A stretch of DNA of 64,000 nt from Dyadobacter flavalbus (lineage in GTDB: Bacteria > Bacteroidota > Bacteroidia > Cytophagales > Spirosomataceae). The notes under the pieces are model-generated. The model saw nothing but the letters and a program-made list of their open reading frames with translations. It made no database searches and was not told where the DNA came from. The stretch lies in the NCBI RefSeq assembly GCF_006149045.1, contig NZ_VBSN01000029.1:1-64000 (forward strand). Reading direction: 5' to 3'. The position numbers and the translations under genes are program-made. Of the stretch, positions 1 to 8,774 are shown piece after piece (within the stretch, counting starts at the first letter, position 1; each line of letters starts with the position of its first letter).

Positions 1-124
1 GCAATTTCTTAATACCAATATACTACCTGAGTTATTGAGGGGTCAATCTGCTCTCATCCTTTTATCACTTTATCTTACAAATCTAACTTTTATACTTTCG
101 ACTAAGTTAAGTTTGTAAACATAG

Positions 125-2476
125 GAGCGGTTAAGGTCTGGGAATAGTAACAAATCAGATGTTGATGGAGGTGTCTTACAACAAAACAATATCCATATCG
201 CTGTTTGTAATGTAGGGAATGTAACAGAGACACTAAATAAGTTAAAAGATAGCCAAGCTACTTTCAGAGGAAAAGTGAAGTTTATACTGGCAACAGATGG
301 TAAGGAATTTCAAGCTGAAGATTTAATAAGTGGTGAAACCGTTGCGTGTGATTATCCTAGTTTTCATGATCACTTCGGTTTTTTTCTACCGCTGGCTGGG
401 ATAAGCACGGTTAAACAAATTCGTGAAAATGCGTTTGATATTAAGGCGACTAGCCGCTTAAATAAGCTATATATTGAACTACTGAACCATAATCCGGATT
501 GGGCTAAAGCAGAGCGTCGTCAGGATATGAACCATTTTCTTGCAAGACTTATTTTTTGTTTTTTTGCCGAAGACACTGGTATATTTAAAGAGGATGGCCT
601 GTTCACATCTACTGTGCAGACAATGAGTGCCGCAGATGCTCTTGATATTCATGAAATTATCGGGGAAATTTTCCGGGCTATGGATACCAAAAAAGATGAG
701 CGCTCGGAAAAACAAATAAAAAACTGGGCTGCAAAGTTTCCTTATGTGAATGGGCAGCTGTTTTCCGGATCGGTTGATGTTCCCAAATTCACCAAAATAG
801 CACGTTCTTATTTGCTCCACGTAGGCAACCTTGACTGGAAAAAAATCAATCCTGATATTTTTGGTTCGATGATTCAGGCAGTCGCAGATGATGAAGAACG
901 TAGGGATCTGGGAATGCATTACACGTCAGTACCAAATATTTTAAAAGTATTAAACCCCCTTTTTCTTGAAGATCTGCGCACTCAATTAAAAGAGTCTGGT
1001 GAGAACTCTCGGAAACTGTTGAAGTTGCGTAACCGTATTGCCCATATTAGGGTGTTTGATCCCGCATGCGGATCTGGGAATTTCCTAGTGATTGCATACA
1101 AACAAATGCGTGAAATTGAAGCTGAAATCAACGAGAGAAGGGGGGAGAAACATCGCGAGAGCGAAATTCCTCTTACCAACTTCAGGGGTATAGAGCTCAA
1201 AGGATTTTCGGCAGAAATCGCGAGATTAGCCCTTATTATCGCCGAGTACCAATGTGATGTGCTTTATCGAGGGCAAAAACTCGCATTGGCAGACTTTCTC
1301 CCTCTTAGTGCAGAAAACTGGATTTTCTGCGGTAACGCATTACGTGTGGACTGGCTTTCTGTTTTCCCTCCTTCTGGAACCGGGGTAAAGCTTTTTGCCT
1401 ATGATCTGTTTTCCACACCGTTAGACCAAAGTGAAATAAGTTTCGACAACGAAGGTGGCGAAAGATATATATGTGGCAATCCACCCTATAAAGGCTCGTC
1501 AGAACAGACGAAGCAAATGAAAAACGATTTGGAGCTTCTATTGGGATCTCGGTTGCCAAACTACAAATCATTGGACTACGTCGCAGGATGGTTAATCAAA
1601 GCATCAGATTATTGTTTGTCTGCTCATGCCAAAGTTGCTTTCGTGACGACGAATTCTATTTGCCAAGGATCTCACGTACCTATACTTTGGCCTTATTTAT
1701 TCATGAAAGGCCAAAAGATTTTTTTTGCTCATACTTCGTTTAAGTGGAAAAATCTTGCTGCAAAAAATGCGGGTGTTATTGTTATAATCTTAGGAATTAC
1801 TAACACCAACACCGACACTAATTATCGTCAGTTATTTTCCGAGAATGACGACGGGACAACTTCTGAAAAAAAGTGTTCATACATTGGTCCGTATCTGGTT
1901 CCTGAGGTTAATGTCATAGTGCAAAAGAGTACTAGACCCATTGATACGCAATTGTTAGAAATGGACTATGGAAGTAAAGCAGCGGACGGAAAGAATCTTA
2001 ATTTTGATTCAATCGAAGCAGATATCATCAGAAATGCTAATCCTCGAAGTAACAAATTTATTTTCCCATACATAAGTGCTGACGATGCAATTTCAGGAAG
2101 GAAGAGGTATTGCCTGTGGATTGAGGAGCAGAATTCTGAGGAAGCTTACGAAATTAAACCGATTCGTAATCGTATTGATTTAGTCCGGTCTTTTAGACTA
2201 AATAGTACGAAAAAATCAACGAGAGTATTGGCTCAAAAACCATATGCTTTCGCAGAGCAACGATTTATAAGAGATAAACAAATTTTGGTGGTACCAAGTG
2301 TTTCTTCTCAGAACAGAAATTATCTTCCAATAACTTTAATACCGGAAAATACAGTCGTGACAAATGCCGCGTTTGCTTTCTACGGGGTACCGCTTTGGTG
2401 TATGGCGCTAATCGCGTCAAAAGTGCATATCGCTTGTGAACATTACCACGCAGGTGCACAAACCCAAAATGCCTGA
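125..2476 (+). pseudogene. DNA adenine methyltransferase fragment (type IIG/MmeI-like), truncated at both ends
   Basis: Codons are open from 125 to the stop at 2476; the first usable start is GTG at 275 (733 residues). Counting from there, SAM-binding motif I DPACGSGNF lies near residue 261 and catalytic motif IV NPPY near residue 402, as in gamma-class N6-adenine methyltransferases. The surrounding sequence (HFGFFLPLAGIST, FCFFAEDTGIF) resembles MmeI/YeeA-like restriction-methylation proteins. Family-like sequence continues upstream of 275 with no start codon, so the N-terminus, where a nuclease would sit, is missing. At the 3' end the family pattern stops at about 2435 (KVHIAC) and the frame runs about 14 codons into the sialidase fragment. 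I infer a non-functional internal piece. Bases 1-124 hold nothing I can name. Confidence 0.75.
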
Positions 2477-2558
2477 TTTAAATGCTGCATACAATTTCGA
2501 TGCAGATTGGAGAAGCTATGCCAATACTCCCGGCCACGGCATGCAATTGACCGAAGGT
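2436..2558 (+). pseudogene. Sialidase (BNR-repeat) gene, upstream fragment
   Basis: The frame encodes ITTQVHKPKMPDLNAAYNFD followed by WRSYANTPGHGMQLTEG, typical of bacterial exo-alpha-sialidases. The real N-terminus, with signal peptide and first blades, is missing because the sequence switches from methyltransferase to sialidase at about 2435. The fragment ends exactly at the 5-bp target duplication of the inserted transposon. The next codon of the same frame is found at 5465. The parent enzyme would release terminal sialic acids from glycans; this copy cannot be functional. Confidence 0.75.
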
Positions 2559-2580
2559 GGAGAGCATCAAAAAGTGTGGG
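2559..2580 (+). repeat. Left terminal inverted repeat of the ISKra4-type element
   Basis: The 22-bp end begins GGAGAGCATCAAAAAG and is the exact reverse complement of 5438-5459. The target duplication AAGGT lies immediately outside at 2554-2558. The transposase stop codon is only 4 bp inside. Confidence 0.92.
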
Positions 2581-2584
2581 AGAT

Positions 2585-3979
2585 TCATGCCGCTTCCCGG
2601 ATGACGTCAGGATCTTTCACTGCTTTGATCGGCCTGAAATCCGGATACATCTTTCGAAAAGTACCTTCCCATTCGTTGTTCAATACTTTTGTTCGGACTT
2701 GAAGCAGCAAGTGTGCACCTTTTTTAGTCCACTGCATCGACTGTTTTTTAGAAAACCGTTTGGCAATTACATAATTGACTGTGGATTCCACAAAGCTGGT
2801 TGAAATAACTTCGCCGTAATTGTACCGCTCGGAGTAATTGACGATAAAATTTATATTGTTTGAAATGTATTTGTCGAAGTCGGTAACATATGTTTGGAAC
2901 GGTTTAATCTTGTCATATTTTTTCTTTTGCGTCTTGTCTCCCAGGTGATCGATAAGGTGGAAGTCAAGGTCATCACAATGCTCAATTGCCCTTACAGCAT
3001 TACCGTGCCATAAATTCCATTTTATACGGGTCAATAAATGTTGAAAAGATTTTCCTCTTTTTTCATCAACCTTTATCAACCCAAGTGCGCACTGGTGCAG
3101 AACTGTCAGTTTCATCGTAATATGAAACCAATCCAGAATGTGTGTGGATTCTGCATTAAGGTAGGTTTGTAGATTTCGTAAGTTATCAGCGCCATCTGAA
3201 AAGAATTCAAGCTGCTGGTGGGGCTGCATTCCTTGTGATACAAGATGGTTATAAAACCGGCGTTTGGATTTTAAATCATATGATCCCACGAATGCAAAGC
3301 ATTTGGCTGGTTTTTCAGCCGGAATCGACTTGCCAGCGATAACTTCGAATATGCTTTTTTTATCTTTCCAGTCCCGGACATACCCGCCATCAATCCCAAC
3401 AACCATTGTTCTTTCCGGCCTTGGCAACGCCTGCCGCTGGTTAATACTACCACAATCGCACATCCACTGCTCTTCTCCAATTTCTTGCTCCTGGGCTAAG
3501 GCCAAGTCATATAGATGGTTCTGGATCGTTGTTGCGTTAATCGTTTCTGCAACCGGCAGGACTTCTTTCAATAAATTCGCCGTTTTTTCAAAAGGGATTA
3601 AGCAGGCCCATTTTGTTTCAAGAAACAAAAGCTCAGGGGTAGTATGGTTTGGAAGTAGTTCATTTAGAGGGCTGAACGTTTTTTTATCTTCGCCATAATA
3701 CCTGGGGCTTTCAAAAGTGATATCACCAAAAAGTGTTTTGAGTTTAACGGTATAGTTTCCTTTTTTACGAAGCTTTTGCAGCCCCTTGTTTTTGATAAAA
3801 GCTCCCAGTTGCTTTTCCACGATAGATTGCTGCAGATTTTTCAATAGCTGCTTTGATTCACAAAGGTTCATTCCAATGTTTTCAAAAGTGTCAAATGGCT
3901 TATCAAAGGTGAAAATCTCGTCAGTGCAAGCAGTTTCATTTTTCCCGGGTTCACATACTAATTGGAGTTTGAATTTCAT
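2585..3979 (-). CDS. ISKra4-family transposase
   Basis: A 464-residue protein that should catalyse transposition of the surrounding element. It resembles ISKra4 transposases: an N-terminal DNA-binding region with basic and coiled segments, then a DDE-type core. Visible landmarks are VVGIDGGYV (Asp197 is a candidate catalytic residue), FFSDGADNLRNL near residue 260 and the family-typical DWFHITMKL near residue 285. The gene fills the left part of the element and ends next to the left inverted repeat. It lies 14 bp downstream of the resolvase gene, so the two are probably co-transcribed. The frame is complete, so the element may still be active. I cannot assign every DDE residue by eye. Confidence 0.88.
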   Translation of the reverse strand: MKFKLQLVCEPGKNETACTDEIFTFDKPFDTFENIGMNLCESKQLLKNLQQSIVEKQLGAFIKNKGLQKLRKKGNYTVKLKTLFGDITFESPRYYGEDKKTFSPLNELLPNHTTPELLFLETKWACLIPFEKTANLLKEVLPVAETINATTIQNHLYDLALAQEQEIGEEQWMCDCGSINQRQALPRPERTMVVGIDGGYVRDWKDKKSIFEVIAGKSIPAEKPAKCFAFVGSYDLKSKRRFYNHLVSQGMQPHQQLEFFSDGADNLRNLQTYLNAESTHILDWFHITMKLTVLHQCALGLIKVDEKRGKSFQHLLTRIKWNLWHGNAVRAIEHCDDLDFHLIDHLGDKTQKKKYDKIKPFQTYVTDFDKYISNNINFIVNYSERYNYGEVISTSFVESTVNYVIAKRFSKKQSMQWTKKGAHLLLQVRTKVLNNEWEGTFRKMYPDFRPIKAVKDPDVIREAA

Positions 3980-3993
3980 GATTATTAAGGTTA

Positions 3994-4617
3994 TCAGGAA
4001 ATGTAATCTTTGACTTTTCTTACCGTATTGATAGAGGTATCACAAATTTTAGCGGTTTTACGCGCACTGATACCTAAACGTAGATTCCGAACCACCGAGG
4101 GATATTTTTTTAAAAAGACTACCTTATCCTCGCTGGATCCGTCAGGCCTGCCTAAGTGTTTACCTTTCCGACGTGCTTCGTCCATTCCTGACAGGATGCG
4201 TTCCCGCAATGTTTCCCTTTCCATCCGCGCAAATTCTGCCAGCAGCGTAAACATAAATTGGGCAATGGGGTTTCTCTTGCCATTTTTTAATGTTTCAATT
4301 CCAAAGTTTTGAACATACACAGTGATTTGAAGTTTAGTCAGCTCCTCCAATACATTTAAAACTTCAACCGTCGAGCGTCCCAAACGGGAAACTTCCTGAA
4401 CCAGGACCGTATTGATCTCACGATTACGAGCCATGGTGAGCAGCTCCTGCAGCCCATCACGCTCCTGGTTATACTTTGCCCCGCTTACCTTTTCAGCTAT
4501 TTCTGCAACAATCTGTAGGCTTTGATTTTGAGCCACCGCCCGTAAGTCTTCTATCTGCCGTTGGTAGTCCTGTTCTCTTTTTGATACCCGGACGAAAATC
4601 ACTCCCTTTTCCATCAC
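3994..4617 (-). CDS. Serine recombinase (resolvase/invertase family)
   Basis: A 207-residue site-specific recombinase. The N-terminal resolvase domain shows VRVSKREQDYQRQ with nucleophile Ser12, then QEVSRLGRS and FARMERETLRERI (helix E region). A C-terminal helix-turn-helix follows (ARKTAKICDTSINTVRKV). In replicative transposons such enzymes resolve cointegrates. It sits between the transposase and the passenger gene inside the inverted repeats, so it belongs to the element. It differs clearly from the two Tn3-associated resolvases elsewhere in the window. I could not define a res site in the 56 bp upstream. Confidence 0.87.
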   Translation of the reverse strand: MMEKGVIFVRVSKREQDYQRQIEDLRAVAQNQSLQIVAEIAEKVSGAKYNQERDGLQELLTMARNREINTVLVQEVSRLGRSTVEVLNVLEELTKLQITVYVQNFGIETLKNGKRNPIAQFMFTLLAEFARMERETLRERILSGMDEARRKGKHLGRPDGSSEDKVVFLKKYPSVVRNLRLGISARKTAKICDTSINTVRKVKDYIS

Positions 4618-4673
4618 ACCAAGTTACAAACTATAATCAAATTAACCACTAGGTTTTATTGATACAGAAAGTG

Positions 4674-5378
4674 CTACTCATCATCATCAAAATAAGCATC
4701 GTAACCGCCCAAGGTTCTCCAGAATTTACCGTCACCCTTATTTTGATACAGTTTGGCTAAGGCCTGATTCATTTTTTTCTTGTCGAAGACTTCACTGCGG
4801 TGTTTGAGATACCACCAAGGCGCATTATCCAGGTCAAGGTCCGGAAGTTCTCCGTTCTCAACACTTTCCAGTACGTTTGATAAGGTTTCCTGGATCCAAC
4901 TGAACTGGCCTATCAAAGCATGCTGATAAGCATAAGGCCCGCCGACATCTTCCGGTGGGCAAGCCCTTCGTCCAGCTGTACAAATTGGGTGTCGGTATCC
5001 GGGTGTGATATTCTCAACCTTCTCGACACGGATTTCGTGTTTCCAGTAATCGCCAAAATCATAAACATATGAAAACTTATCACCAGCCCTCAAACCTAAA
5101 TTTCCAATGTAAATCTCACTGGGATCATCCCGATAATACCCCCCGCCGTCATAAGCAATTCCATAATCCACTCCCCAGATATGAAAAACATGTAAATGCT
5201 GGTTTTCCCAACCCATCATCATCTGTATCAAATGATGGAGCTCAGCAATGTGTGTATTGCCGTCAATGATAAAGCGCCGGTAGATCATCGGCGAAATATT
5301 CAGGATGTGTACCTTCAAATGATACACGGCAGTTCGAGGATCAACAACAACTGGCTGGACGACATTTTTTGATTTCAT
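4674..5378 (-). CDS. pRiA4b ORF-3-like (IS1096 TnpR-like) passenger protein
   Basis: A 234-residue protein resembling the plasmid pRiA4b ORF-3 family, also called IS1096 TnpR-like. Recognisable blocks are YHLKVHILNISPMIYRR, ELHHLIQMMMGWENQHLH, FSYVYDFGDYWKHEI and CTAGRRACPPEDVGGPYAY. The family is common on mobile elements, but its biochemical role is not established to my knowledge. It ends with an acidic tail (DAYFDDDE). It is the first gene inside the right inverted repeat, 56 bp upstream of the resolvase and in the same direction, and is probably the head of a three-gene operon. Confidence 0.8.
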   Translation of the reverse strand: MKSKNVVQPVVVDPRTAVYHLKVHILNISPMIYRRFIIDGNTHIAELHHLIQMMMGWENQHLHVFHIWGVDYGIAYDGGGYYRDDPSEIYIGNLGLRAGDKFSYVYDFGDYWKHEIRVEKVENITPGYRHPICTAGRRACPPEDVGGPYAYQHALIGQFSWIQETLSNVLESVENGELPDLDLDNAPWWYLKHRSEVFDKKKMNQALAKLYQNKGDGKFWRTLGGYDAYFDDDE

Positions 5379-5437
5379 GAGAAGATGGGGCCGCCTAGGT
5401 TTTCAAATCTTTCTCAAGTTATCAAACAATTAAATGC

Positions 5438-5459
5438 CCCACACTTTTTGATGCTCTCC
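5438..5459 (-). repeat. Right terminal inverted repeat of the ISKra4-type element
   Basis: Exact 22-bp reverse complement of 2559-2580, ending CACTTTTTGATGCTCTCC on the plus strand. It is followed directly by the target duplication AAGGT (5460-5464) and the resumed sialidase frame. Confidence 0.92.
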
Positions 5460-5464
5460 AAGGT

Positions 5465-6052
5465 CTCTACAAAGGCAGGATTTACATTGCCGCCAACCAT
5501 TCCGCAGGTAATCCCAAGCCAAAAGGCGCAGATTATCAGGCACATGCCTTTTACAGCGACGATCATGGCAAGACATTCAAACTAAGTGAAACAATTTCTT
5601 TTGAAGGTTCCAATGAATCCACAGCGGCAGAAATTTCAGGAGGCAGGGTCATGTTCAATGCGAGAAATCAGCAGGGCGATGTTCGCGCACGCATCGTGGC
5701 GGTGAGCAGTGATGGTGGGGTAAAATGGGATACTACTTATTTTGACCACAACCTGCCCGATCCTGTTTGCGAGGGAAGCATTCTGACCATTGGTAAAAAC
5801 AAAACACACAATATCCTCGCATTCTCCAACGCAGCCGACACCAGAAACCGCGATAACCTCACATTAAGGATCAGCTTTGATGACGGAAAAACGTGGACGA
5901 AACAGTATCTCGTGGACAAAAGTAAGAATGGCGAAAAAGACTACACGGCCTACTCGGATCTGGTGCAGACAGGGAGGCATAGTGTTGGGGTTTTATATGA
6001 ACTGAATGGGTATCAATCCATAGTGTTTAAAGAAATCATTTGGAAATATTAG
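5465..6052 (+). pseudogene. Sialidase (BNR-repeat) gene, C-terminal fragment
   Basis: Read in the frame ending at 6052, this encodes LYKGRIYIAANHSAGNPKPK, then FYSDDHGKTF, SNESTAAEISGGRVMFNARN, DPVCEGSI and ISFDDGKTWT. Two S/T-x-D-x-G-x-T/V-W-type Asp-box motifs (SDDHGKTF and SFDDGKTW) mark a sialidase beta-propeller. The frame is in phase with 2436-2558 once the transposon and one AAGGT are removed. An internal ATG at 5651 could start a 133-residue product, but that would lack most of the propeller. The parent enzyme would be secreted and act on host or environmental glycans. Confidence 0.82.
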
Positions 6053-6112
6053 ATTAGCAAAGCATCGCATTAACCCGGAGATTAAATTGCACCGACGAGC
6101 CGGTCCTAGTCT

Positions 6113-6365
6113 AGGCAACATACGCTTTATAAAGCACTTAAAGAACTAGGTAGAATTTATAAAACGATTTATGTAGTCCAATATGGACGGACCTGCTATC
6201 CGGAAATCAGTTGAAAAGATTATAAGTAAAGTCGAAACAGTAATAAGCTCGTCAAAGCGATTTTAGTAATAATCAGCAGTTGATCGGGGCCACTTACCGG
6301 GAACAGCTTGCTGCAAAAGGTTGATTGCCAATTCTATTAACTGTTAGAACCTGCTTCATTTATCT
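6113..6365 (+). pseudogene. Decayed 3' end of a Tn3-family transposase
   Basis: In-frame text RQHTLYKALKELGRIYKTIY at 6113-6172, and later AKGLIANSI-like text across frameshifts, parallels the C-terminal part of the complete Tn3 transposase at 28792-31878 (QHPLYKALKDLGRLYKTVY and CKRLIANAVN). Stops and frameshifts interrupt it and no terminal inverted repeat remains. It is a relic of an earlier transposon downstream of the sialidase fragment. The rest of 6053-6527 holds no gene I can support. Confidence 0.65.
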
Positions 6366-6527
6366 GGTAGGTTAGCTATGCGATGCAGCAGGCGACCTAC
6401 CAGATTGTGTTACCTATCCCGATGTCTTTTCTACCATACTCATTTTTCAGCTATAACGGTGATTCGTTGAGGGTGGCATTTAGGAAATATACTCGTGGCA
6501 CTACCTTCGAAACCCCGGCTTTTTAAA

Positions 6528-7082
6528 TTATAAACCTGTATCACTAACAGCCACGTCTTTGCCCACTATGTGATTACTTACCAGAATGAAACTTAGACCT
6601 GCCAGCGACAGGACAATGCCGGCAAAAAGTAAAGAAACGTTTTCGTTCAGCGTGGAGGCAATCAGTATCCACATAGCCCCGATTCCCATCGCCAATCCCG
6701 TAAATATCTTATAGAGAGCGATACTGGCTACGGGTTTGCGTTTTAGATTCAGGATTTGATAGGTGAAAGTCACTTCCATTAAGCCCAGAACCAGCAGGGA
6801 AAATCCCGTTATTTCCAAAAAATCGTTTAAATTTCTGGTAAAGAAGGCAACCGCCAGGCCATAGCCTATCCCCCCAAGACCCACGAGCCAACTGTAGGTG
6901 ACAGAAATCATAGCACCTCGGCCTTTCATGGTAGCCAACAGGGTCAAAGCCCCCCCTAAAAACGAGCTAACTGCCACTACGTACTTAATGGTCGGCGAAG
7001 GCTGGTAGCTGAAGATTGCAATAAAAACCCCGGAAACAATCATGAAAATTCCGGTAAGTAAAGGGGCTGTTTTGGCATTCAT
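6528..7082 (-). CDS. Hypothetical integral membrane protein (about six helices)
   Basis: A 184-residue very hydrophobic protein of unknown function. About six membrane segments can be drawn: roughly residues 6-26, 32-52, 60-82, 90-108, 122-142 and 148-168, separated by short polar loops such as NLKRKPVAS. There is no signal peptide beyond the first helix. The pattern recalls HdeD/DUF308-type proteins, but I cannot assign a family. It is a single gene with its ATG at 7082. A run of AATAC repeats lies about 110 bp upstream of that start. Convergent neighbours are relics, so context gives no functional hint. Confidence 0.6.
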   Translation of the reverse strand: MNAKTAPLLTGIFMIVSGVFIAIFSYQPSPTIKYVVAVSSFLGGALTLLATMKGRGAMISVTYSWLVGLGGIGYGLAVAFFTRNLNDFLEITGFSLLVLGLMEVTFTYQILNLKRKPVASIALYKIFTGLAMGIGAMWILIASTLNENVSLLFAGIVLSLAGLSFILVSNHIVGKDVAVSDTGL

Positions 7083-7189
7083 AATTGTTTAATTTTAGGT
7101 TATTTTTCGGAAAAGAATTGAACTGGGTACGCTGATAGGAAGATGAATCGCCTGTATTAACCCTGTTACCAGGAACCAGTACCAGCGAA

Positions 7190-7222
7190 AATACAATACA
7201 ATACAATACAATACAATACAAT
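7190..7222 (+). repeat. Pentanucleotide tandem repeat (AATAC, about 6.6 copies)
   Basis: Six perfect AATAC units from 7190 to 7219, followed by AAT. On the minus strand this is GTATT repeated upstream of the membrane protein at 6528-7082. Short repeats of this kind can change length by slippage. Here it is outside any convincing coding region. Confidence 0.9.
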
Positions 7223-7420
7223 TTCTACTCCCTAGTATGCGCTAATAAATATTGAATATCCCTTTGGGTCCTCTCGCTATTGCTTCGCATTCGTATGAGT
7301 CCATTTTTCGAACGCCACCATAATACTGTTCGAGAAGTCGCTGGTACTATTAATACTTTTTTACCTTTGCGACCTGAGTATAGTGGAAATAATGCAGGTT
7401 ACTAATTACAGTGAATCTAC

Positions 7421-7459
7421 ATTGATTTTCGTCAATGCTTGTTGTTGACCAAAATCAAT
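7421..7459. promoter_or_regulatory. Hairpin upstream of the small exported protein gene
   Basis: ATTGATTTT (7421-7429) pairs with AAAATCAAT (7451-7459). The inner pair GTCAA (7431-7435) / TTGAC (7445-7449) continues the stem after one C-C mismatch, leaving a 9-nt loop. It lies about 150 bp before 7608. It may be a terminator for upstream transcription or a leader structure. I saw nothing else definite between 7223 and 7607. Confidence 0.4.
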
Positions 7460-7607
7460 GGAATTTCTTGCTTAGACGCATCGTTCCAAGGTATTCCTTC
7501 TTAGTAATTTTGTGTATCAGAATCGAAAGAAAAATGAACACAAAACAATCTATCGGAATTTCTGAGGACAAATAATCAATTAATTCCACGACATAAATCA
7601 TTAAGAC

Positions 7608-7976
7608 ATGTATAAATCAGCAATTTTAGTAATACTTATTTTAGTAAATTTAGGAACAATGGATGTAAAAGCTCAGTCAATTGTAGATCCGGGAGTTTCA
7701 ACTCATAATTATAAGCATCCGCAAAAAGCGGCCAAAGCGAAGGCTAACCAAAATGCAAGTCAGATAATCCGAGTTCCCAATCTGAAAACCATTGAAAGTG
7801 ATTACAAAAGACATAACCAGGGAAGGTATGTGAATACAACACCTAAATATGCTCCGCGTCCTGCAGCTTTAATAGTTACAAGGAAATATCAAAAGGAAGG
7901 AGTTGATATTAATCCCCTGATTTCTCCAAGAAATTACAAAACACCAACTATTTCCGAGACAAAAAAGAAAAAATGA
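7608..7976 (+). CDS. Small exported basic protein, function unknown
   Basis: A 122-residue protein whose first 22 residues form a Sec-type signal peptide: a short charged start, a hydrophobic core around residues 5-15 and VKAQ before the likely cleavage site. The mature part is basic, rich in Lys, Asn, Pro and Tyr (YKHPQKAAKAKANQN, RKYQKEG), and ends KKKK. No cysteines or known domain are visible. I do not recognise the family. The ATG at 7608 is the natural start because the signal begins there. The gene stands alone. A 21-bp perfect hairpin 120 bp downstream probably ends its transcript. Confidence 0.6.
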   Translation: MYKSAILVILILVNLGTMDVKAQSIVDPGVSTHNYKHPQKAAKAKANQNASQIIRVPNLKTIESDYKRHNQGRYVNTTPKYAPRPAALIVTRKYQKEGVDINPLISPRNYKTPTISETKKKK

Positions 7977-8095
7977 GGTTCTGGATTGCTACGATGGTCC
8001 ATCTAATAACATCATTGCCTACTTTTGATTAGTAAATCTGGGCAGTAATGAGAGTGGCTGACTAGTCCTGAAGTAGCGTATAGGTCTTGAATAAA

Positions 8096-8145
8096 TAAAT
8101 GAGAAAACCGTTGCAAGACAACTTTTGCAACGGTTTTCTCATTTA
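8096..8145. terminator. Perfect 21-bp inverted repeat, likely bidirectional terminator
   Basis: Bases 8096-8116 (TAAATGAGAAAACCGTTGCA plus one base) are the exact reverse complement of 8125-8145, with an 8-nt loop GACAACTT. The stem has a GC-rich top and A/T-rich base, giving U-rich tails in both directions. It follows the exported protein gene by about 120 bp. Bases 8146-8626 show no gene. Confidence 0.75.
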
Positions 8146-8626
8146 GCGGTTACAAATTTGATTAGTTATCGCTCGCATATATTCGAAAGATAATAAAGCT
8201 TTCGCATACCTACCCGGGGTATTTTATCCTGACAACTGCACCAGGTCAGCTTCCTGCAATCGGTTTACTAAAGCGTCATCCTTGATTGTTTTCTGCGGTA
8301 ATAAACCTATCTACTTATCTGTTCTGTTCTGAATCGGCTACCTACCCGGATGAGTTTTTTTGGATTATAATTTTGTATTTTGCTCGGCAAGATCGACCAT
8401 CATATCAAAGATGATTGCCTTTTTAATCAGAAGTTTCCAACTGCTTTTCCAAAAAACTGACTTTCATACGAGCGCAAAGAGGTTTTGTTCTGGTGTTTTT
8501 TGGCATGTTTAATGGTATTTGAATTTTTCCAATTGCAGTTACTGTATTACGAAGCTATTGGTGAGCGTAATATGATTCACGGGTGAGGCAAGCCGTTTTT
8601 TTCTACCTCCTTTTCACTAATAAACT

Positions 8627-8654
8627 ATTGTAAATTAACCAGTTAATTTACAAT
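8627..8654. promoter_or_regulatory. 28-bp palindrome upstream of the Crp-type regulator
   Basis: ATTGTAAATTAAC (8627-8639) and GTTAATTTACAAT (8642-8654) are perfect 13-bp arms around CA. It lies about 120 bp before the Crp/Fnr gene. The TGTAAA-TTTACA half sites are of the general type bound by dimeric Crp-family regulators, so an autoregulatory operator is possible. A terminator is the alternative, although there is no clear U-tract. Confidence 0.45.
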
Positions 8655-8737
8655 GTTAGCTTCCCGAATATGTTAATACCAAGCTTTAAGTGCTTAAATA
8701 TTTTCTGCCTTGTGGTTTTAACTCAGATTAGGCTTAT

Positions 8738-8745
8738 TATCTTTG
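8738..8745 (+). promoter_or_regulatory. Candidate Bacteroidota -7 box (TATCTTTG)
   Basis: TATCTTTG matches the TAnnTTTG -7 element of Bacteroidota sigma factors exactly and lies 29 bp before the ATG at 8775. A TTG occurs at 8710-8712, somewhat too far upstream to be an ideal -33 element, so this is tentative. Confidence 0.35.
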
Positions 8746-8774
8746 ATTATTGCATGTCTCAAATTTGATTGCCT

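Larger units (their letters stand above)
2559..5459. mobile_element. ISKra4-type transposon with resolvase and pRiA4-ORF3 passenger
   Basis: The element is 2901 bp, bounded by perfect 22-bp inverted repeats and flanked by the direct repeat AAGGT (2554-2558 and 5460-5464). It carries three leftward genes: an ISKra4-family transposase, a serine resolvase and a pRiA4b ORF-3-like protein. Removing the element with one AAGGT copy joins the sialidase codons in frame. A resolvase and a 5-bp duplication are more usual in Tn3-like replicative transposons, so the gene set is atypical for a simple IS. Confidence 0.9.

Noticed and set aside
125..2476. A functional BREX/DISARM-type defence methyltransferase
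   Set aside because: Both ends of the protein are missing and no partner defence genes are nearby.
2436..2702. An 88-codon gene spanning the sialidase fragment and the transposon end
   Set aside because: The first 41 codons are sialidase; the rest is readthrough of the inverted repeat and antisense transposase sequence.
6985..7221. 78-codon leftward reading frame beginning MYCIVLYCIVF
   Set aside because: The start is translation of the AATAC tandem repeat and the rest overlaps the membrane-protein gene in another frame.
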